DNA of 64,000 nt from Psettodes erumei. Taxonomy: Eukaryota; Chordata; Actinopteri; Pleuronectiformes; Psettodidae. A model generated the notes under the pieces. That model did not search any database. It saw only the letters and a list, made by a program, of their open reading frames with translations, and was not told where the DNA came from. Positions 59,369 through 64,000 of this stretch are shown here, in pieces; position 1 is the stretch's first letter, and each line of letters opens with the position of its first letter. The position numbers were made by a program, and so were the translations under genes. The stretch lies in NCBI GenBank assembly GCA_016785225.1, contig JAFBJZ010000772.1, positions 4,745,501 through 4,809,500 on the forward strand, in the 5' to 3' direction.

Positions 59369-59560
59369 CTGCGCTTACGTAAACTTTACGTTAACTTCGG
59401 CTATGGTTGACGTACGAGCAGATTAAGAAGCCAACGGCCGCGGATACTTATGGAGTTTCTGCGCAATTCAATTTGGCGTCTCACTTTTAAAGCCAGAAAG
59501 GCTGGGCTTGTTGTTATGACGCCGAACCTCGCAGCTAACTGCGCGGTCGTTCCGCTGTCC
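59369..59560 (-). other. tmem263: Candidate tmem263 5' untranslated exon
   Basis: On the minus strand a possible exon ends at 59369 with GCGCAG|gtaatt, in a GC-richer block upstream of tmem263. It could join the acceptor at 58387/58388. The right edge is arbitrary; inference only. Confidence 0.3.
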
Positions 59561-59571
59561 GTCTCAGCGCC

Positions 59572-59662
59572 ATGAGCGGATTCTCTGTAGAAACTTCTCG
59601 CTTCGAAACAAACGCGTCACTCCCGACAACACGAAACATCACCTCAAATATTTTCTCAAACC
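59572..59662 (+). other. Candidate first exon of an unknown plus-strand gene
   Basis: An ATG at 59572 (GCCATGAGC, fair Kozak context) opens MSGFSVETSRFETNASLPTT and more, reaching a very good donor (AACC|gtaagt) at 59663. I do not recognise the peptide and see no downstream partner exon in the window. It could be part of a promoter shared with tmem263, or chance. Confidence 0.3.
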
Positions 59663-60589
59663 GTAAGTTCACTACTTCGTCGGCCTGTGCGACCCAGTCA
59701 ATGGAGATGGCGCTGAAGCTAGTTTGCAAAATAAAACGGTTCGGGTTTTCAGAAGTGACGCCAGTGGTTCTGCAGAACTTCTCATGGCTGACTCCTTCCA
59801 CGTACTGTACGACAAGCAGCTAATTCGGCGCTTACCTCGATTTGCAACGCTGGTTTGAGTTTGCCGTGCGACCAGTGTGGTGCTTAAAACGAACTGGGCA
59901 AAACTAGTTTTCAGGTTTCGGGGCCTGTGCTGGTGCAGCTGCTGGTGGTGATGAGGCTGACTTAAGTTCTCTATCTTCTATCTATTGTTTTTGGAGGACG
60001 ACCTCAGTCTCCACCCAGAAAAGCACGCCGAGGTGCACACTGCCCACAGACTGGAGCTCCGACTGCTGGCTGACTTTACGAAAAACACATTTCATGGGAA
60101 AAGAAGTTGGCATTGTCTGAGGCTGTCTGTGCAAGCACATCACAGGTGGAGATTTGAATCAGAAACATTAAAAAGTGTATCCCTGGCGGTCTGGGGACTC
60201 ACGGAGTGAGCAGTATTACACGTGGACGTAAAAATGACGAGATGAAAGTTTGTTCTGTGCAGAGCCTCTCGGGCTGAAACTTTGGCGGGAGAGGACACTG
60301 ATGTAAACACCACAGGGGGACCTCCTCCACTCCAAAGAAGAAGTGACGTACGTCCTCCTATTTGACCCCAAATCAAAGATCGCCTCTTTAAAAGAGTTGT
60401 GTCAAAGTAATATTTTAAGAAAACGACTCAAACAACCCTCCCCCCCAGCTACAATATATTAGAGCAAAGACGCGTTGACGGATTAGCTGGATTACCAATA
60501 ACTACTAACAAGCTGTGTGTATAATGTAGTGTATAGTATGTAAGCGTATATTGTTTACACTTTATTTTGAACAACACTTGGAGGTGGAA

Positions 60590-60935
60590 AACGGAAACCC
60601 AGTACCACGTGACTCGGCGTTGTTTCCCGCCCGTATTCGTAATGAATATTTTAGTAGCCGGAATCAGCAGCGGAGTGACAGCTCCGTCCTGCGAAACTTC
60701 GGCTTCAGGCCGCATGCAGCGGAAGAGCCCGTGTTTCAGACGAGGGGAAACGCGGTTGCCACGAATGAACCCGACGTTGCTGGCCCGACTGCAGCCAACT
60801 CAGGAGCGTTGAGAAGCGCGGCGATTTGTTTCCGGTTGGATGTGAAACACCCCGAGGGGCCCAGCGGAGTCTGCAGTCAGTCGTCCGCTTTTTCCCGCAC
60901 CCGGCATCCAGCAGTTCCTCCGCCTGCACAGACAG
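60590..60935 (+). promoter_or_regulatory. CpG-rich block, candidate promoter/first exon
   Basis: The sequence is clearly richer in CG dinucleotides than its surroundings and ends with a possible donor (AGACAG|gtagcg) at 60936. Several overlapping open frames exist, none recognisable. It may be the promoter and first exon of a gene lying beyond the right edge. Confidence 0.35.
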
Positions 60936-61093
60936 GTAGCGAATAACAGCGGTCTTAATGATTGAAATGCTTTGTAGTCATGGTAACATAATGGCCTTTT
61001 AATTACGATGCCAGTGGTTTCCTGTGGAGAGGAGCTACATTAACCCACGTACAGGTTGAAAGGAAGTTTTAGTCTTTCGATCATTTTCAATCG

Positions 61094-61094
<1 letters not shown>

Positions 61095-61136
<42 letters not shown>
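61095..61136. repeat. (CA)n microsatellite
   Basis: CA run of about 42 bases. Confidence 0.97.
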
Positions 61137-61138
<2 letters not shown>

Positions 61139-61139
61139 C

Positions 61140-62164
61140 GATGGTTCTTAATCTTCTATCTAAAATAATAATATTGATATCGCCAGCACTAGTGGCTGCA
61201 TATTGGCAGTGTATTGATGGGTAAAGAGAGTTAAAATATTTTGTAGATTTCACTTTGTGAACCTCCCATGGATGTTGCTCCCTGTTACCACAGTGTACGT
61301 GGAACTGGTTGTTTGGCAAAACGGGCTGGTTCTCATGTGTAATGTGACGAAGGCTCCAGCAGGTGACGGTGTAGCCCCACCGCTGGTGACCCTCCTGCAA
61401 AACCCGGGACTGGAAGCAAGGAATTGGTCAACACGGGTTTGGGTTTTTTTTTTTGTTTGTTTGTTTTCCGAGCGTCTGAATTCATATAGCAGTTGTACAG
61501 CAGTGGGAAAGGTGTGCTCATCGAAAGGTTACTCCATTAATGGAAAACGAATTGACATTTTAAGCGAAGATGACCCAAACCATGAAGGTTTGTTGCAGCT
61601 CCAGGTTACTTTGCGTAACCGGGCAGCCTTTATTTCCCTTCCTGTTGGTTGTTTTGTTGTAGGCCATCACGCCAAATGCCACTTTTATCCTCCGGTCCGG
61701 AGCGGGAGTACATCTGCGTTTCCGGGGGGGTAATTGTAAATGCTTGTGTGTTTGTTTTCGGGCCCTGCTCTCTCAGAAAGAATGTGAACGCACGTACGAA
61801 TAACACCGCGTCTCATCATTAGTTGACTGGTGTTTAATTTCGGGCTGATGCTTCCTCTGAGGAGTTAACAGGACAAGAGTCATTAGTTAGTCATCGACCC
61901 ACCGTCGAAATTAGCTCTCCGCCACCCACCTCCCCCTCTGTGTGAGCAAACAATACAGTGACACAAATTAGGACTCGCTGCTTTGTGTCAATGGAGGGTC
62001 CAACAAAGATGCTACACGGACTGATATGTCATTAGGGAGCAGGTGGGGGAGAAGAAACACAGAGCTGCTGCCTCTCCAGCGAAGTAATGAAGAGGTTTCC
62101 ATGGCGACCGGGCTGCCTGGTGCTGTCCCCGCGTTTTTTTTTTAAATTTTGTTTTGGTTTTTTC

Positions 62165-62246
<82 letters not shown>

Positions 62247-64000
62247 GGGGGGGTTAAACGGTGCGGTTGCGTTGGAAATTAAACGTCGTTAAACGACACT
62301 CCACTGAGCCGCGAGGTGCGCCCAGTGTGGTGGGACTGTCCCGAGTAAGGTGACCGTAACCCCCAAATGAGCAGCGACGCCCCCGGTGGTCCAGGGCAGG
62401 GGGTGTCTCCGAAAATCCTTTTAAAGCCTTTTGTTATTTATACGAGGATTTATTCGTCATTAACGAATTCTAACAGCGTTTGGGGCCCGATCGGGCCTTC
62501 ATCAGATAAAAAAAAAAAAGGTGGATGTTGACACCGCCTAAACGTGGTCAGTGCACAAGAGCTCCGCGCTGCCCCTTTGCTTTGCTCTGCTCCGCTTTGA
62601 CCGGTGGCGACCCCTCACCACGCGTCAAGTTTTAATTTAGTGATTTCATAGTATCCAAGAACGGGTTCGTGTGTCAGAGAGCGGTCCGGTGCTGCTGACG
62701 TAGCGGGCCTTAATAACTGGCCCGGTGATTTATTGCCTGTACTCAGCAGTGTCTTTTTGAGAGGAGCCCAGACAAAAGCCGGGACCCTCACCCTCCCGCT
62801 GTTTTTAATAGTTCTTTAGGATGTGCAGGAGAAAAAGAAGCAGCAGTAATGTGGGGGCTTCAGCCTTTTTAAGGAGGTAAAGGGAAAGAAGATTGAGTGC
62901 CCTAAAATGAAAGTAGTTTGGGAGAGATTTTCGAGATGGTTCACAGGGTTCTCCACAGATTCCGATTTTCAGAGCCTAGTTTTCTTTAACTGTTAATGCA
63001 GCAATTACAGGGGAGCTTTGAGATGACACCCTCCCATCATGTCATGTCATTACACCTAAGGCTGTTATTTTCTGGCCTGCACTGGTAAACCTCTGGTGAC
63101 CCCCACCCCCCACCCCCGGAGGGCCACAAGGTGCTGCTGTGGAAAAAGCTCGTCTTATCTCTCGCCCTCCGCAGCGGTCGTGTTTTATGGGTTGTCGCTC
63201 TTTTGTCTCTCCCCAAATCACTCATCCCTCACGGAAGGTTGTTTGAAGGCCTAGAATAGCTTTGGTACCCTCCTCCTCCTCCCCCTCTCCTCTTCTTCTT
63301 CTACTCCTCTGTCCCCTCTTTATTGAATCCCGCCTCCGTATCATTTATCTCTGCACCCCCCCCCCCCCCTTTCCCCTTTTCCCTCAGTTTGAGGGGCCGT
63401 TAGGGGGCATCCTCTTTTCTCTCCCAGCTGGGTTTGTTGACACACAGTCAATCTACAGTTCTCTTTCACCTCTGCCACCCCTCTTTTTTAACTCCCCACC
63501 ACCAACCCCCACCCCCCACACACACACAACCCACAGCTTGACCCTCCGCTTTCCCTGAACAGTAAAGCTGCCACAGCTGTGGACTGTATTAGCATAGCTG
63601 CTGAGGAACGGGGGGTGAGTGGTGATGGTGGTGGTGGTGGTGGTGGTTGGGGGGGGAGGGGTTGCTAAATATATTGCAGTCATTACCTTTTGTTCATAAG
63701 TTGACAGTTTTAAAACATCTCGGCTTCTCTTTGTGCAGAAGGTGCGAGCAGGAAAGGATGATGTCAGTGTAACGGCTTTTTAAAGATGGGACACACGAGA
63801 GCGGGAGCGGGCAAATAAGACAGAACCAAAGCAAATCACTGGAAAACAACCTAAATACCTAATGAATGCCTTCAGATTCAAAAACAAAGAGAGGGAATCG
63901 CAAGGGACACAAATAAGCTCATGTGTTTAACTTTCTACAATCAGAGCAGTAAAGTATCTCTTCAAGCCGAGGGCCCGGGGGGACGGAAACGCTAAAGCTC
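61140..64000. other. Right-end region, no coding exon recognised
   Basis: Mixed-composition sequence with a long TG repeat, pyrimidine-rich tracts near 63270-63400 and a GGT run near 63624-63647. The unique stretches around 61950-62110 and 62680-62840 look non-repetitive and could be regulatory, but nothing can be named. Confidence 0.4.
62166..62253. repeat. Long (TG)n microsatellite followed by a G run
   Basis: About 78 bases of uninterrupted TG followed by about ten G. It is the longest simple repeat in the window. Confidence 0.97.

Noticed and set aside
60449..60946. Overlapping open frames in the CpG-rich block
   Set aside because: Several mutually exclusive frames are open on both strands, as expected of GC-rich non-coding sequence; none resembles a known protein.

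Overview
The window looks like nuclear genomic DNA of a teleost fish, probably a compact-genome spiny-rayed (percomorph) species. All protein genes are multi-exon with GT-AG introns, mostly short, and the gaps are rich in (CA)n/(TG)n and (GA)n microsatellites. Encoded proteins are closest to vertebrate families, including two that point to fish: a trefoil/ZP egg-envelope protein with a Pro/Gln-rich N-terminus and the non-mammalian Ca2+/H+ exchanger cax1. No prokaryotic, phage or CRISPR features were seen.

Layout, left to right: (1) a likely 5' untranslated exon and then a muscarinic acetylcholine receptor of the M2 type (chrm2, +, 4312-6390), whose coding sequence is interrupted by two introns. 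(2) ahcyl2 (+, 8658-16435), an S-adenosylhomocysteine-hydrolase-like IRBIT-family gene with two alternative first coding exons. (3) The miR-183/96/182 microRNA cluster on the minus strand at 19750-20345, with a candidate TATA promoter near 22.3 kb. (4) ube2h (-, 26367-31888), an E2 ubiquitin-conjugating enzyme with all seven coding exons. (5) klhdc10 (+, 35568-39221), a Kelch-repeat substrate receptor. (6) cax1 (-, 41727-50127), 20 coding exons. (7) A tandemly duplicated promoter block and a ZP-domain egg-envelope gene (+, 52243-54523) carrying an apparent one-base frameshift. (8) tmem263 (-, 57061-58382). (9) A right-hand 5 kb with candidate first exons, a CpG-rich block and microsatellites, but no gene I can name.

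The ahcyl2 - mir-183 cluster - ube2h - klhdc10 order mirrors human 7q32 (CHRM2 lies nearby at 7q33), without STRIP2, NRF1 or ZC3HC1. The tmem263 end resembles a human 12q23 neighbourhood, so the window spans a synteny junction relative to mammals, with cax1 and the ZP gene at the joint. The genes do not form one pathway. ube2h and klhdc10 both belong to ubiquitin conjugation, and chrm2, ahcyl2 and cax1 all bear on receptor, Ca2+ or pH signalling.

Exon boundaries were read by eye from reading frame, splice consensus and family similarity. Reading phases were checked arithmetically across every junction of each complete gene.
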